Shown: piece after piece, positions 21,934 through 35,854 of the stretch
How the letters are laid out: each line of letters starts with the position of its first letter
Numbering within the stretch: position 1 is the stretch's first letter
NCBI GenBank assembly: GCA_008501635.1
Contig: QQUJ01000029.1
Span: forward strand, 103,582-167,581
Direction of reading: 5' to 3'
Origin: Pseudomonadota bacterium
GTDB taxonomy: Bacteria; Pseudomonadota; Gammaproteobacteria; QQUJ01
DNA: 64,000 nucleotides
Translations under genes and position numbers: made by a program
Notes under the pieces: model-generated
What the model saw: the letters and a program-made list of their open reading frames with translations, nothing else
Told to the model about the DNA's origin: nothing
Databases searched by the model: none

Positions 21934-22641
21934 TCAAGTCTGCTCCTGATCGGGTATGCGGCCAGCACCGAGATAGCGGTGATCCTTGCGAATCACTCGC
22001 GGCACGAGAACACGCGGTTCAATCTTCACCGGTTCGTAAACCACGCGTTGCTGCGCGGGGTCATACCGCATCTCCACATGCCCGTAGAGCGGGAAATCCT
22101 TGCGGAACGGATGACCGACGAATCCATAGTCGGTAAGGATACGGCGCAGATCGGGATGACCTTCAAACAGAATGCCAAACAGATCGAACGCCTCGCGCTC
22201 GTACCAATTGGCGGAGTTCCAAACATCGACCAGTGAGTCCAGTTTCGGGAATTCATCATCGACGCAGTAAGCGCGCACGCGAATGCGTTGATTGTGGGTG
22301 ACCGATAACAGGTGTGCTGCTACCGCAAATCGCCTCTTGGGCTGAAAAGCATGCTCTTCGACGATCGGCTGTGCGCGCTCCGCACCACGGCTAAAACCAC
22401 CACCGGAGAAGGTGTCGGAATTCCACTCCACCTGCCCATAGGTCGAGTAATCAATCCCCGACAGATCGATCAGTTCCTCGAAAGCCAATTCAGGGGTATC
22501 GCGCAACAGCCTGCAGCTGGCCGTCCATTGTTCGGCAGGCACCTCGACCGTCACTTCGCCCACGGCTAGCGTCACCTCGACACCAGGGTCGCTCAAATTT
22601 TGGCGAACGCGCGCAGCCAGGATCTCAGCGGATTGAGCCAT
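21934..22641 (-). CDS. nuoC: NADH-quinone oxidoreductase subunit C
   Basis: NuoC (30-kDa subunit) is a structural part of the peripheral arm. The 235-residue protein has the family signature [20 protein letters not shown] (20 residues) and the following [18 protein letters not shown]. It lies 12 bp after nuoB and 18 bp before nuoD. Confidence 0.96.
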   Translation of the reverse strand: MAQSAEILAARVRQNLSDPGVEVTLAVGEVTVEVPAEQWTASCRLLRDTPELAFEELIDLSGIDYSTYGQVEWNSDTFSGGGFSRGAERAQPIVEEHAFQPKRRFAVAAHLLSVTHNQRIRVRAYCVDDEFPKLDSLVDVWNSANWYEREAFDLFGILFEGHPDLRRILTDYGFVGHPFRKDFPLYGHVEMRYDPAQQRVVYEPVKIEPRVLVPRVIRKDHRYLGAGRIPDQEQT

Positions 22642-22653
22642 GATTCAGTTCTC

Positions 22654-23130
22654 TCAGCGTGCAATGGTGTTGGTACGGCGAATCTTGTTCTGCAATTGGA
22701 TGATCCCGTACAGCAGCGCCTCGGCCGTCGGCGGGCAACCGGGTACATAGATATCCACCGGTACTATGCGATCACAACCGCGAACCACCGAATAGGAGTA
22801 GTGGTAGTATCCTCCGCCGTTGGCACAGGAACCCATGGAGATCACCCAACGCGGCTCGGCCATCTGATCGTAGACCTTGCGCAGTGCTGGGGCCATCTTG
22901 TTGCACAGTGTGCCGGCGACAATCATCACGTCGGATTGACGCGGACTGGGGCGAAAGATGATGCCGAATCGATCGAGATCGTAGCGCGCTGCGCCGGCAT
23001 GCATCATCTCCACCGCGCAGCAGGCCAGGCCAAAGGTCATGGGCCACAGCGAACCGGTACGTGCCCAGTTGATGACCTTGTCGGCCGTAGTGGTGATCAC
23101 ACCTTTTTCGAGAATGCCTTCAATACCCAT
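22654..23130 (-). CDS. nuoB: NADH-quinone oxidoreductase subunit B
   Basis: NuoB holds cluster N2, the electron donor to quinone. The 158-residue protein has the tandem cysteines in [12 protein letters not shown] and the further ligands in [15 protein letters not shown] and [15 protein letters not shown]. It follows nuoA after a 102-bp gap, the longest within the operon. Confidence 0.97.
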   Translation of the reverse strand: MGIEGILEKGVITTTADKVINWARTGSLWPMTFGLACCAVEMMHAGAARYDLDRFGIIFRPSPRQSDVMIVAGTLCNKMAPALRKVYDQMAEPRWVISMGSCANGGGYYHYSYSVVRGCDRIVPVDIYVPGCPPTAEALLYGIIQLQNKIRRTNTIAR

Positions 23131-23232
23131 TGCAACGCTGCCTTGTAGTGACAGTATCTGGCGTCAAGCACCGATTGACCGACCGAGCAAGAGATCCCCC
23201 CGAATTCGGGGCTTGCAGCCTACGCCCCTGCT

Positions 23233-23589
23233 CTATTCCCACTCCAGGGCGCCCTTCTTCCACTCGTAGATGAAACCGATGACGAGGATACCCAGGAAGA
23301 GGACCATGGCCAGATAGCCGAACATGCCGATCTGATCCAGTACGATGGCCCAGGGAAAGAGGAATGCTATTTCCAGATCAAAAATGATGAAAAGAATGGC
23401 AACCAGGTAGTAGCGGATGTCGAACTTCATGCGCGAATCTTCGAATGCCTCAAAGCCGCATTCGTAGGGCGAGAGTTTTTCACTGTCGGGGCGCCGCGGA
23501 CCGAGTATGGCGCCGGCCAGCATGGGGCCAACGCCAAAAGCGAGGCCAATCACTATAAAGAGCAGTATGGGTAGGTAGTTCTCTAACAT
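23233..23589 (-). CDS. nuoA: NADH-quinone oxidoreductase subunit A
   Basis: NuoA is a three-helix membrane subunit next to the quinone chamber. The 118-residue protein contains the conserved loop [20 protein letters not shown] and two following hydrophobic helices. It is the first nuo gene; the only obvious place for the operon promoter is the 428-bp gap upstream. Confidence 0.97.
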   Translation of the reverse strand: MLENYLPILLFIVIGLAFGVGPMLAGAILGPRRPDSEKLSPYECGFEAFEDSRMKFDIRYYLVAILFIIFDLEIAFLFPWAIVLDQIGMFGYLAMVLFLGILVIGFIYEWKKGALEWE

Positions 23590-24017
23590 GGCTGTCGCTT
23601 AGCAAGCCCCCGTTGAATCAGCCAGTGCACGGAATCCGGGTGACCTGTGCACACAATGAGCGAGTCGCTCGAACACAGGCGCCTAACTCGGTGAGGGAAG
23701 GCGACTCCAGCACCCCTTAGGGGTAGCCTGGCGAACGCTTTGCACCTGTTGCGGAACGGGCTTTTCCTAGCTCCCGTTACGGCGCCGCATCATACTATAA
23801 TCACTCCTTAATAAGCACCCCTGACGCCGATTATTTGCGGGCGCTTGCGTCAATTCGGTCACTTTTCCTACCCGTACCGCATACTCGCTTGGAACGGTCA
23901 AGAAAAACACCACGGCGCACACCTCGTTCTATAACCGCGCTGAATAGAGTGAATAACCGCCCGTACTGAATCGGCCAACAAAAACGGCGCTCGTTTGCAC
24001 GGAGCGCCGTCCACTGT
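23590..24017 (-). other. Intergenic leader between tRNA-Leu and nuoA
   Basis: No gene is visible. The gap holds the tRNA-Leu terminator (23980-24010) and must contain the nuo promoter. TATAGT and TATGAT hexamers overlap on the minus strand near 23793-23804, but neither has a convincing -35 box. A palindrome ACCCCTTAGGGGT lies near 23716-23728. A hairpin AACGGG/CCCGTT follows the possible promoter. Confidence 0.5.
23980..24010 (-). terminator. Rho-independent terminator after tRNA-Leu
   Basis: A perfect 9-bp stem ACGGCGCTC/GAGCGCCGT with a 9-nt loop is followed by five U residues on the minus strand, 8 nt past the tRNA. It should end the tpiA-secG-tRNA transcript and insulate nuo. Confidence 0.9.
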
Positions 24018-24102
24018 TGGTGCCGAAGGCCGGACTTGAACCGGCACGGCTTACGCCACCGCCCCCTCAAGACGGCGTGTCTACCAATTCCACCACTTCG
24101 GC
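24018..24102 (-). tRNA. leuU: tRNA-Leu (GAG)
   Basis: An 85-nt class II tRNA with anticodon GAG in the loop CTTGAGG, a long variable arm and an encoded CCA end. The acceptor stem GCCGAAG/CTTCGGC is fully paired. It lies 6 bp after secG, the same neighbour as leuU in E. coli, and is probably processed from the secG transcript. Confidence 0.95.
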
Positions 24103-24108
24103 AATAAC

Positions 24109-24492
24109 TTACTGCGTGGGTTTATCACTGGTCTGCGGTACCGCAGGTAAATCCCCCGGCTTGTCCGAGGTTGCGGGCAAGGTCGAGTCTACCGGCGCCG
24201 CTGGGACCGCGGTTTCGGTTTGAGCCGGCAGCAGTTTCTCCAACGTACTCTGAGTATCGCGGCTGCCCGATGCCAAATAGGCCAGGGAGAGGCTGGTTAG
24301 AAAAAAGAGTGCCGCCAACACCCCCGTGGTCCGGGTCAAGAACGACGCCGAACCGCGCGACCCGAATACTGTCGACGAAGCTCCGCTGCCAAAGGCAGCG
24401 CCAGCATCGGCACCCTTGCCGTGTTGAATCAACACCAGGCCGATAACACCCATCGCCAGCAACACGTGCACAACCAAAAAAATTGTCTTCAT
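24109..24492 (-). CDS. secG: Preprotein translocase subunit SecG
   Basis: SecG is the small stimulatory subunit of the SecYEG channel. The 127-residue protein has two membrane helices (about 2-22 and 53-73) and between them the family motif LIQHGKGADAGAAFGSGAS. The C-terminal third is a Pro, Ala and Thr rich tail, common in this family. It lies between tpiA (26 bp) and tRNA-Leu (6 bp). Confidence 0.95.
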   Translation of the reverse strand: MKTIFLVVHVLLAMGVIGLVLIQHGKGADAGAAFGSGASSTVFGSRGSASFLTRTTGVLAALFFLTSLSLAYLASGSRDTQSTLEKLLPAQTETAVPAAPVDSTLPATSDKPGDLPAVPQTSDKPTQ

Positions 24493-24518
24493 TCAAACCT
24501 TCTCGTAGACCTGCCGAC

Positions 24519-25271
24519 TCACCGGGCAGCGCGGCAGATCGCTAGAAATTCCTCGGACTGCAGGGCAGCTCCGCCGATCAGACCACCGTCGATATCGGGC
24601 ATCCCAAACAGTTCGACGGCATTGGCCGCCTTGACACTGCCGCCATAGAGGATGCGCAGAGCGGCGGCAATTGTAGCATCAAGCTCCGCCACACGGCCAC
24701 GAATGAACGCATGCACATCCTGGGCTTGCTGCGGTGATGCGGTCTTACCGGTGCCGATAGCCCACACCGGTTCGTAGGCGACTACGGCATCGGCGAGCGC
24801 ACCGACACCCGAGTGTTCGAGCACCGCATCCAACTGCCTGCCGATCACCTGTTCGGTGATCCCCTGGTCGCGCTCTTCCAGCAATTCTCCCACACAAAGT
24901 ATCGGTCGCAGCCCTGCCTGTTGGGCGGCAGCAAACTTTTTGGCCACCGTGGTGTCGCCCTCGCCGTAGAGGGAACGGCGCTCGGAATGGCCGACAATAA
25001 CGTAGCGACAAGCGAAATCCCTGAGCATAGCCGGGGCCACCTCGCCGGTGTAGGCACCCGCATCGAACTCCGAGACGGTCTGCGCGCCCCACTGCACGCC
25101 AGACCCCTGCAGCGATTCCGCCACTTGGCCCAAATAGACGAAAGGGGGGCACACGACGATTTCCGTGCTGAGTTGCGGATTCAATCCCTGCTTGATCCCG
25201 GTCAGCAATGCATCGACGCTTTCCCGCGAGCCATTCATCTTCCAGTTACCGGCAACCAGCGGTTGGCGCAT
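24519..25271 (-). CDS. tpiA: Triosephosphate isomerase
   Basis: TpiA interconverts dihydroxyacetone phosphate and glyceraldehyde 3-phosphate. The ATG at 25271 gives 250 residues and has a GGAGGGG ribosome site; an ATG five codons upstream would place that site within the gene. Catalytic residues are visible: Asn and Lys in NWKMNG, His in VIVGHSERR and Glu in VAYEPVWAIGTG. The phosphate loop YGGSVKAAN is near the C-terminus. Confidence 0.97.
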   Translation of the reverse strand: MRQPLVAGNWKMNGSRESVDALLTGIKQGLNPQLSTEIVVCPPFVYLGQVAESLQGSGVQWGAQTVSEFDAGAYTGEVAPAMLRDFACRYVIVGHSERRSLYGEGDTTVAKKFAAAQQAGLRPILCVGELLEERDQGITEQVIGRQLDAVLEHSGVGALADAVVAYEPVWAIGTGKTASPQQAQDVHAFIRGRVAELDATIAAALRILYGGSVKAANAVELFGMPDIDGGLIGGAALQSEEFLAICRAAR

Positions 25272-25358
25272 AGTGTTCCCCTCCATCGCAAAGGCGCGAT
25301 AGCTTACCGACGCACTCTCGATAAATCAATTGACCGGAAAGGTGGAGCCGACCACCCC

Positions 25359-26717
25359 TTAGGGGGTGCTTGCGAGCTCCGCAACCACGACGCTGACTCG
25401 ATCCGCCAATTGGCTCGCAAGCAATTCCACCTGTTTTCCATCTTCCCCCTCAACCATCACCCGCACCACGGGCTCGGTACCCGAGGGACGCAGCAAGACG
25501 CGACCGCGACCGTTGAGTTCGTTTTCCACATCGTTGACGGCCTGCACAACGCCGGGAGCGTTCATCACCTCCACGCAACCGGGCAGCGGCACATTGATCA
25601 TCCTCTGGGGGTAGAGCTGCATACCGGATACGGCCTCGCGCAGAGTGCAACCCTGATGGCAAAGTGCCTCAAGCACCTGCAGGGCCGAAACGATGCCGTC
25701 GCCGGTGGTCGTACGGTCGAGGCAGATGATATGCCCCGATGATTCCCCGCCCAGGTTCCATCCTTCCCGGTTGAGGGCCTCGAGGATATAGCGATCACCC
25801 ACCTGGGTGCGCTCCAAACCGATCCCACACGCCTCGAGCGCCTTCTCCATGCCGAGATTGGTCATCTGCGTACCGACGACGCGCCCGGCAAGAGCGCCGG
25901 CGCGATGCCGTGCCAGCGCAATGATATAGAGCAATTGGTCGCCGTCGATCACCGTGCCCTGGTCATCGACCATCACTACGCGGTCGCCATCGCCATCGAA
26001 GGCAATGCCCAGATCCGCATCGCGATTGACCACCGCCTGCGACAGCGTCTCGGGATGCGTGGATCCGCATCCGGCGTTGATGTTCAATCCGTCCGGCTGA
26101 CAGCCGATGGTGCTGACCTCGGCACCGAGCTCGGTGAAGACACTCGGAGCTATCTGATAGGTGGCGCCGTGGGCGCAATCGATCACCACGCGCAGGCCGC
26201 TCAAGCGCAGCCCGATGGTCACCGTGCTTTTACAGAACTCGATGTAGCGCCCCACCGCGTCGCCAATACGTCTGGCGCGGCCCAGGTTTGCGGAATCCAC
26301 CGTCTCCATGGGCCGATCCAGTTCCTGCTCGATGGCCAGCTCGACCCCGTCAGGCAACTTCGCGCCGTCGGCAGAGAAGAACTTGACCCCGTTGTCCTGA
26401 AACGGGTTGTGCGAGGCGCTGATGACGATACCGGCCTGGGCGCGCAGGGTGCGCGTAAGATAGGCAACGCCCGGTGTGGGCATCGGACCCAGCAGCTCGA
26501 TATCCACCCCCGCCGCAGAGAGCCCCGCTTCCAGGGCCGACTCGAACATGTACCCCGACAGTCGGGTGTCCTTGCCGATGAGGACCTTACCGCGACCATG
26601 GCGAGCCAGAACCCGCCCCGCCGCCCACCCCAGGCGCAACATGAAGGATGCGGTGATCGGGTCGGTACCAACGCGACCACGGATCCCGTCGGTCCCAAAA
26701 TAGCTGCGTGCTGACAT
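25359..26717 (-). CDS. glmM: Phosphoglucosamine mutase
   Basis: GlmM converts glucosamine 6-phosphate to glucosamine 1-phosphate for peptidoglycan and LPS precursors. The 452-residue protein begins with [12 protein letters not shown], has the phosphoserine loop [12 protein letters not shown] near residue 103, the metal loop DGDGDR near 245 and the C-terminal [14 protein letters not shown]. It follows folP by 12 bp, the conserved folP-glmM pair. Its stop codon lies in the palindrome ACCCCCTAAGGGGT. Confidence 0.97.
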   Translation of the reverse strand: MSARSYFGTDGIRGRVGTDPITASFMLRLGWAAGRVLARHGRGKVLIGKDTRLSGYMFESALEAGLSAAGVDIELLGPMPTPGVAYLTRTLRAQAGIVISASHNPFQDNGVKFFSADGAKLPDGVELAIEQELDRPMETVDSANLGRARRIGDAVGRYIEFCKSTVTIGLRLSGLRVVIDCAHGATYQIAPSVFTELGAEVSTIGCQPDGLNINAGCGSTHPETLSQAVVNRDADLGIAFDGDGDRVVMVDDQGTVIDGDQLLYIIALARHRAGALAGRVVGTQMTNLGMEKALEACGIGLERTQVGDRYILEALNREGWNLGGESSGHIICLDRTTTGDGIVSALQVLEALCHQGCTLREAVSGMQLYPQRMINVPLPGCVEVMNAPGVVQAVNDVENELNGRGRVLLRPSGTEPVVRVMVEGEDGKQVELLASQLADRVSVVVAELASTP

Positions 26718-26729
26718 CCTTGACCTCCG

Positions 26730-27602
26730 CTAAACGCCCTGTACCGCCGCGACGACCTTTATGGCGTCCACCGTCTCCCGAACGTCGTGGACGCGGATCA
26801 CTGCCGCACCCAACCACGCCGCGAGACTGGCAAGCGCAATGCTGCCAATCAACCGTTCGTCGACCGGCCTGCCAAGTATCGCGCCAATCATCGATTTGCG
26901 CGACAACCCCACCAGTATGGGCAGGCCCATCTCATGAAATGCCGGCAACCCTTTCAACAACCGCAGGTTGTGGACGAGACTTTTACCGAAACCGAATCCC
27001 GGATCGATGAGGATGCGATCTCTTGGAATACCAGCAGCAACACAGGCCGCCACCCGTTTGGCCAGGAAATCGCGCACCTCCATCACAACGTCATGATAAT
27101 GCGGCGCCTGCTGCATGGTGCGGGGCTCACCCCGCATGTGCATCAGGCAAACCGGCACCCCGCACTCTGCCGCCATTGCCATGGCTTCAGGCTCGGCGAG
27201 GGCCCGTACATCGTTGATCATACCGGCTCCCGCGGCCACCGCCGCTTTCATGACGTCCGGCTTGCTGGTATCGATGGAAATCGGGACATCGCATTGACCT
27301 TGAAGCGCTTCGATGAGCGGCACGACACGATCGATCTCTTCCGCTGCATCGACCCCGGTCGCCCCCGGGCGGGTCGATTCACCGCCAATATCAAGGATCG
27401 CCGCACCCGCCTCCACCAACGCCAGCGCCTGCGCAACCGCCGCTTGGGGATCATAGAACCGTCCACCGTCTGAAAAGGAATCGAGGGTCACGTTGACCAC
27501 GCCCATGACCCGTGGCCGGTTCAGATCCAGCGATCGACCCGCACAGTCCAGAACGGAAAAGGCGCCGGCAATGCCGGCGCCTGTCGCTGTTTCCTGGTTC
27601 AT
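26730..27602 (-). CDS. folP: Dihydropteroate synthase
   Basis: FolP joins p-aminobenzoate to the pterin pyrophosphate in folate synthesis and is the sulfonamide target. The 290-residue protein shows VMGVVNVTLDSFSDGGRF, DIGGESTRPGA and a DPGFGFGKSLVHNL phosphate-binding motif. It starts with ATG that overlaps the ftsH stop by one base (TAATG), so translation is probably coupled. Confidence 0.97.
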   Translation of the reverse strand: MNQETATGAGIAGAFSVLDCAGRSLDLNRPRVMGVVNVTLDSFSDGGRFYDPQAAVAQALALVEAGAAILDIGGESTRPGATGVDAAEEIDRVVPLIEALQGQCDVPISIDTSKPDVMKAAVAAGAGMINDVRALAEPEAMAMAAECGVPVCLMHMRGEPRTMQQAPHYHDVVMEVRDFLAKRVAACVAAGIPRDRILIDPGFGFGKSLVHNLRLLKGLPAFHEMGLPILVGLSRKSMIGAILGRPVDERLIGSIALASLAAWLGAAVIRVHDVRETVDAIKVVAAVQGV

Positions 27603-29512
27603 TAGTGCTGGCTGGCCGGCCCTCCGATCGGGCCCTCTGGTTTCTCTTTGCGATCAGCGGCTTCGGCACCTGCATCCGGCGGTGGTTCATTGGGCTCCTG
27701 CAGATCCTTGGGCGGCCGTGGAGCCTTACCCGCCATGACATCGTTGATCTGATCGGAATCAATGGTCTCATACTTGATCAGCGCTTCCGCCATCGCATGC
27801 AGCTTATCCAGATTTTCAGTGAGGATGCGGTTGGCGCGCTCGTAGTTACGGTCGATGACCGAGCGGATCTCCTCGTCGATGGCATGCGAGGTCTCATCCG
27901 ACACCTCTTTATGCTTGGTTACCGAGTGACCCAGAAACACCTCACCCTCCTCATCGCTGTAGGTCAGCGGGCCGAGGCGCTCCGAAAGTCCCCATTTGGT
28001 GACCATGCTACGGGCAATCTCGGTAGCGCGCTGGATATCATTCTGGGCACCCGTCGTGACGTTTTCGAAGCCAAAAACCAACTCCTCGGCCACGCGGCCG
28101 CCGAACAGGCTGGAGATCTGACTCTCCAGGCGCTGCTTGCTCAGGCTATAGCGATCCTCCTCGGGGAGAAACATGGTGACGCCCAGGGCCCGGCCGCGGG
28201 GAATGATGGTGACCTTGTGCACCGGATCATGATCAGGCACCAGGCGGCCGACGATGGCGTGACCGGACTCGTGATACGCAGTGAGCCGCTTCTCCTTCTC
28301 GCTCATCACCATGGAGCGCCGTTCAGCACCCATCATGATCTTGTCCTTGGCCTTCTCGAAATCATCCATCTCCACCAGCCGCTTGTTGCCACGCGCGGCA
28401 AACAGGGCGGCCTCGTTGATGATATTGGCCAAATCGGCACCCGAGAAACCGGGTGTACCGCGGGCGATGACGCTGGTATTGACGTCGTCGGCGACCGGCA
28501 CCTTGCGCATGTGAACCTTCAGGATCTGCTCACGGCCACGTACGTCAGGCAACGGCACCACGACCTGGCGGTCAAAACGACCCGGCCGCAACAGCGCCGG
28601 ATCCAGGACATCGGGGCGGTTGGTTGCCGCAATGACGATGACCCCTTCATTGCCTTCGAAACCATCCATCTCCACCAGCAACTGATTAAGGGTCTGTTCG
28701 CGCTCATCGTGGCCGCCGCCCAGGCCCGCTCCGCGGTGACGTCCGACCGCGTCAATCTCATCGATGAAGATGATGCACGGCGCATGCTTTTTTGCCTGTT
28801 CGAACATATCGCGTACGCGCGAGGCGCCGACACCCACGAACATCTCCACAAAGTCGGATCCCGAAATGGTAAAGAACGGCACTTTGGCCTCACCGGCTAT
28901 AGCCCTGGCCAACAGCGTCTTGCCCGTACCCGGTGCTCCCACCATCAGTATGCCGCGGGGGATTTTACCACCCAGCGCCTGAAACTTGCTCGGGTCGCGA
29001 AGGAAATCCACCAACTCGCTGACCTCCTCCTTGGCCTCTTCGACACCCGCAACGTCGTTGAAGTTGACCTTTACCTGATCTTCGCTCAGCATGCGCGCCC
29101 GGCTCTTGCCGAACGACATCGCACCCCGTCCGCCGGCACCGCCCTGCATCTGTCGCATGAAGAATATCCAGACACCAATCAGCAGCAGCATGGGGAACCA
29201 GGAGATGAAAATCTGCATCAAGATGCCCTGTTGCTGGGGCTCGCGCACATCGATCTGAACACCCGCATTGAGCAGGTCACCGATCAGACCGTCGTCGCTG
29301 GGACTGTAAGAGGTGAACTTGCCTCCTGAACGGAATACACCGTGGATGATTTTGTCTTCGATCACCACTTTTTCAACGTTGCCTTGACGTACTTCGGCGA
29401 GGAACTCCGAATAGGCGATGGAGTTGGTGGCCGTCGGGCGGTTGCCAAAATTATTGAAGACCGACATCAGCACGATGGCGATGATCACCCAAAGAATCAG
29501 ATTTTTTGCCAT
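27602..29512 (-). CDS. ftsH: ATP-dependent zinc metalloprotease FtsH
   Basis: FtsH is the membrane-anchored AAA+ protease that removes unassembled membrane proteins and, in E. coli, sigma32 and LpxC. The ATG at 29512 gives 636 residues starting [16 protein letters not shown]. Two membrane helices (about 4-24 and 98-120) flank a periplasmic domain; then come Walker A GAPGTGKT, Walker [12 protein letters not shown], the SRH region RPGRFDR and the zinc site HESGH. The C-terminus is Pro and Glu rich. It lies between rlmE (172 bp) and folP. Confidence 0.97.
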   Translation of the reverse strand: MAKNLILWVIIAIVLMSVFNNFGNRPTATNSIAYSEFLAEVRQGNVEKVVIEDKIIHGVFRSGGKFTSYSPSDDGLIGDLLNAGVQIDVREPQQQGILMQIFISWFPMLLLIGVWIFFMRQMQGGAGGRGAMSFGKSRARMLSEDQVKVNFNDVAGVEEAKEEVSELVDFLRDPSKFQALGGKIPRGILMVGAPGTGKTLLARAIAGEAKVPFFTISGSDFVEMFVGVGASRVRDMFEQAKKHAPCIIFIDEIDAVGRHRGAGLGGGHDEREQTLNQLLVEMDGFEGNEGVIVIAATNRPDVLDPALLRPGRFDRQVVVPLPDVRGREQILKVHMRKVPVADDVNTSVIARGTPGFSGADLANIINEAALFAARGNKRLVEMDDFEKAKDKIMMGAERRSMVMSEKEKRLTAYHESGHAIVGRLVPDHDPVHKVTIIPRGRALGVTMFLPEEDRYSLSKQRLESQISSLFGGRVAEELVFGFENVTTGAQNDIQRATEIARSMVTKWGLSERLGPLTYSDEEGEVFLGHSVTKHKEVSDETSHAIDEEIRSVIDRNYERANRILTENLDKLHAMAEALIKYETIDSDQINDVMAGKAPRPPKDLQEPNEPPPDAGAEAADRKEKPEGPIGGPASQH

Positions 29513-29684
29513 GTCGTTCAAGGTTCCGTTACCTCCAACCTCGGCCTCGGTGTGAGGAGAGACTGCCGGCTTAAGCCGGTGTTGATTTATCAGCTGCTCA
29601 GGATTAGGTGCACCACACCACTGTTAGTTCCTGAGTGAAACCGGAGGAATTAGCACCAGACTACCAGCGATCCTCCGCGCCCGT

Positions 29685-30311
29685 TCACTTCTTTATAATA
29701 TAGTTCCTCGCCAAAACATAGACCTCTGCACTGCGTGAACGAGAGGCTTGTGGTTTGCGAATCAATACCTTAGCGAAGTTTTTTCGCAAATCACGTAAAA
29801 ACTGCTCCGAACCCTCCCCCTGGAATAGCTTCACCAGAAGATCACCCCCGGGTCGCAGTACCTGCCGCGCCAGGGCCAATGCCAGTTCGATCAGATGCAT
29901 CGCGCGCGCCTGGTCCGTTACCTTCACCCCACTTAGATTGGGGGCCATATCGGAAAGTACAAGGTCTACAGGGCGATTTCCCAGAGTTTCGAGCAGCAGG
30001 GTGAGCGTTTCGTCATCCCGAAAATCCCCCTGCAGCACGGTCACGTCGGCTATCGAGTTCATCGGCAGGATGTCCAGCGCTATCACCTTCCCGCTCTCCC
30101 CCACTCGCCGTGCAGCATACTCGGACCATCCTCCGGGTGCCGCCCCCAGATCGACGACCGTCATCCCGGGCTTCAGCAAGCGATTACGAGTATCGATCTC
30201 CTCCAATTTATAGATGGCCCGCGAACGCGCGCCTTCCTTCTGCGCGCGCTTGACGAAGGTGTCGGAGAAATGTTCATCCAGCCACCGTCGGCTCTTTTTG
30301 CGCTGAGTCAC
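29685..30311 (-). CDS. rlmE: 23S rRNA (uridine-2'-O-)-methyltransferase RlmE (FtsJ/RrmJ)
   Basis: RlmE methylates U2552 of 23S rRNA and is a heat-shock protein in E. coli. The GTG start at 30311 gives 208 residues beginning with TQRKKSRRWLDEHFSD after the first Met, which matches the family; the frame is open upstream but into unrelated sequence. Motifs: SAM site VVDLGAAPGGWSEYAA, and the catalytic set including the K in RSRAIYKLEEID and LVLSDMAPNLSG. The rlmE-ftsH order is conserved in gammaproteobacteria. Confidence 0.95.
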   Translation of the reverse strand: MTQRKKSRRWLDEHFSDTFVKRAQKEGARSRAIYKLEEIDTRNRLLKPGMTVVDLGAAPGGWSEYAARRVGESGKVIALDILPMNSIADVTVLQGDFRDDETLTLLLETLGNRPVDLVLSDMAPNLSGVKVTDQARAMHLIELALALARQVLRPGGDLLVKLFQGEGSEQFLRDLRKNFAKVLIRKPQASRSRSAEVYVLARNYIIKK

Positions 30312-30316
30312 TCCGT

Positions 30317-30595
30317 TCAGCCTCGGGATAGCGCATCGGCAGACTCCGCGACCACACGCCGCGCACGCAGTGCCAGCCATATCCCCGAAACCGCGCCGTA
30401 GCCGGCCAGCACCAGTACCTGTGTCCAACCCGTGGTCAGCAGAATCTCGACCAACACATAGAGAGGTACAGCGATTGCCAGTACACCGGCCAGTTCAAGT
30501 TTGACCCGATTGAGCGGACTCTGGATCACGGTGAAACGTATGGGCGGTTGCGGTACACTCGCGCACTCTTCGGATTTTGCAGGCAGCTCGGACAT
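30317..30595 (-). CDS. Possible small membrane protein, unrecognised
   Basis: I do not recognise this 92-residue frame. It has two hydrophobic segments (about 35-53 and 57-75) and charged ends, as expected for a small inner-membrane protein, and sits 5 bp before rlmE. Its ATG overlaps the divergent yhbY ATG within CATG, and neither has a clear ribosome site, so the true start may be further in, for example at an internal GTG. It may also not be translated. Confidence 0.45.
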   Translation of the reverse strand: MSELPAKSEECASVPQPPIRFTVIQSPLNRVKLELAGVLAIAVPLYVLVEILLTTGWTQVLVLAGYGAVSGIWLALRARRVVAESADALSRG

Positions 30596-30908
30596 GGCGT
30601 TAGCGGAGCATCAGAAACGGCATCTGCGGCAATTGGGTCATCATCTCAAACCCGTAGTCATGGTAGGACAGTCCGGATTGTCCGATTCGGTGTTGGCAGA
30701 AGCGGATGGCGCCCTGAATCATCACGAACTGATCAAGATGCGTCTCAACGCCGCGGATCGTCAAGAACGTCGCGCCATGATTGAGCGAATCGCCGAACAA
30801 CTCGATTGTGAACTGGTTCACGCGATCGGCCACACAGCGCTGTTCTTCCGCCGCCACCCCAGCAAGCCCAAGATCATTCTGCCCGGCCCGGGCAAAGCTG
30901 TCCGCTGA
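30594..30908 (+). CDS. yhbY: Ribosome assembly RNA-binding protein YhbY
   Basis: YhbY is a stand-alone CRM-domain protein that binds pre-50S particles. The ATG at 30594 gives 104 residues beginning MALAEHQKRHLRQLGHHLKP, with the CRM GxxG-type loop VMVGQSGLSDSVLAEAD and the ending KIILPGPG. It is divergent from rlmE and convergent with greA (10 bp). The yhbY/rlmE divergent pair is common in gammaproteobacteria. Confidence 0.95.
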   Translation: MALAEHQKRHLRQLGHHLKPVVMVGQSGLSDSVLAEADGALNHHELIKMRLNAADRQERRAMIERIAEQLDCELVHAIGHTALFFRRHPSKPKIILPGPGKAVR

Positions 30909-30918
30909 TTCGACCCGG

Positions 30919-31391
30919 TTACTCGTAACGAACCCCGATGATCTCGAATTCCTTCACTCCTGAAGGCGCTTTCACAGCGGCAATGTCGCCCTCGTGTTTA
31001 CCGATCAGGGCCCGCGCAATGGGGGAACTGATCGAAATGCGATTGTGTTTGATATCTGCCTCCAGATCGCCGACGATCTGGTAGCTGATTTGCTCGCCGG
31101 TATCTTCGTCAACCAGATCCACGGTCGCCCCAAAAACCACCTTGCCATTGGCGTTCAGATGAGCTACGTCGATGATCTGCGCATGCGACAGTGACGATTC
31201 CAGCTCACGGATTCGCCCCTCGATAAAACCCTGCTGTTCGCGCGCGGCATGATACTCGGCGTTCTCTTTAAGATCGCCATGCGCGCGCGCATCGGCAATG
31301 GCCCTGATCACTGTCGGGCGATCCTCGCTCTTGCGCCGTCGCAACTCTTCTCGAAGACGTTCCGCGCCCTTGGCGGTCAGAGGAATCTTGT

Positions 31392-31395
<4 letters not shown>
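30919..31395 (-). CDS. greA: Transcription elongation factor GreA
   Basis: GreA stimulates RNA cleavage by backtracked RNA polymerase. The 158-residue length is typical; the N-terminal coiled coil ([19 protein letters not shown]; acidic tip in [15 protein letters not shown]) and C-terminal FKBP-like domain are present. The start ATG overlaps the carB stop (ATGGAATGA region, 4 nt), so greA is the last gene of a carA-carB-greA unit. Confidence 0.97.
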
Positions 31396-34613
<3,218 letters not shown>

Positions 34614-34673
34614 GGATTAGCTGCGAGCTTCAGGGTTGTGCTTGGAATGTCGAAATCGGGTGGCAACTTGAAC

Positions 34674-35825
34674 TCATCGCGTCCCGGTGGCCTGGACCTT
34701 GTGATTCATCAGGGCGATAAAGTGCTCGAACAGGTGCGCGACGTCATGCGGTCCCGGGCTCGCCTCGGGATGACCCTGAAAACCGAAAGCGGGACGATCG
34801 GTACGTTCGACACCCTGCAGCGAATTATCGAACAGGGAACGATGAGTGGCGCATAGATTGGCCGGCAGGCTCTGCTCGTCGACGGCGAAGCCGTGATTCT
34901 GGCTGCTGATCATAACGCGCCCGCTGGCGTTCTCGAGCACCGGGTGATTGACGCCATGGTGGCCGAATTTCATCTTCAGGGTACGCGCCTCGCTGGCCAG
35001 CGCCAGCAACTGATGACCCAGGCAGATGCCAAAAACGGGAATACGCGCCTCAACGATATCGCGGATGGCGGTGATCGCGTAGTCGCAAGGCTCCGGATCG
35101 CCGGGCCCATTGGAGAGGAATACCCCGTCCGGCTTCATCGCCAGCACATCGGCTGCCGGCGTGGTGGCGGGCACCACTGTGACCCGGCACCCGTGATCGA
35201 CCAGGATCCGCAGAATGTTGTGCTTGACGCCGAAATCGTAGGCAATCACGCGATAGCGTGGCAGATCACCGTACTCACGCGGCGTACCCGCATCCAGATC
35301 CCAGGTACCCTCCGCCCACTCGTAGGTTTCGCGGGTGGTCACCTCTCGGGCAAGATCCATCCCTTTGAGGCCAGGAAAACTGCGTGCCGCCTCCAGAGCA
35401 ATGCTTTCATCAATATCCCCACCCGCGATGATACAGCCGCTGAGCGCCCCCTTTTCGCGCAGCAGGCGAGTCAAACGTCGCGTGTCGATATCAGCGATAC
35501 CGATTAGATTATGCGCTTTCAGATATTCATCGAGCGATTGTTCGTTGCGCCAGCTGCTGGCCAGGGGTGGCAGATCGCGAATCACCAAACCGGCGGCATG
35601 CACGGCGTCGGATTCCGCATCGGCACTGTTGGTACCCACATTTCCGATGTGGGGATAGGTCAGAGTGACTATCTGCCGGCTGTAGGAGGGATCGGTGAGG
35701 ATCTCCTGGTAACCCGTGATAGCGGTATTGAAGACCACCTCACCGGTGGTTTGCCCTGTGACACCAATCGATTGGCCGCGAAAGAGGCTCCCATCTTCCA
35801 AAGCCAACAGGGCAGGCTCGCTCAA
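34674..35825 (-). CDS. carA: Carbamoyl phosphate synthase small subunit
   Basis: CarA is the glutaminase of carbamoyl phosphate synthase. The 383-residue protein has the N-terminal CPSase domain ([13 protein letters not shown]) and a class I amidotransferase domain with the nucleophile in [15 protein letters not shown] and the His-Glu pair in [12 protein letters not shown]. The start codon is TTG with an AAGGAGATCACC ribosome site; E. coli carA also starts with UUG. A long hairpin lies about 30 nt upstream. Confidence 0.96.
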   Translation of the reverse strand: MSEPALLALEDGSLFRGQSIGVTGQTTGEVVFNTAITGYQEILTDPSYSRQIVTLTYPHIGNVGTNSADAESDAVHAAGLVIRDLPPLASSWRNEQSLDEYLKAHNLIGIADIDTRRLTRLLREKGALSGCIIAGGDIDESIALEAARSFPGLKGMDLAREVTTRETYEWAEGTWDLDAGTPREYGDLPRYRVIAYDFGVKHNILRILVDHGCRVTVVPATTPAADVLAMKPDGVFLSNGPGDPEPCDYAITAIRDIVEARIPVFGICLGHQLLALASEARTLKMKFGHHGVNHPVLENASGRVMISSQNHGFAVDEQSLPANLCATHRSLFDNSLQGVERTDRPAFGFQGHPEASPGPHDVAHLFEHFIALMNHKVQATGTR

Positions 35826-35854
35826 AGGTGATCTCCTTAAACTTTCAGGCGCAG

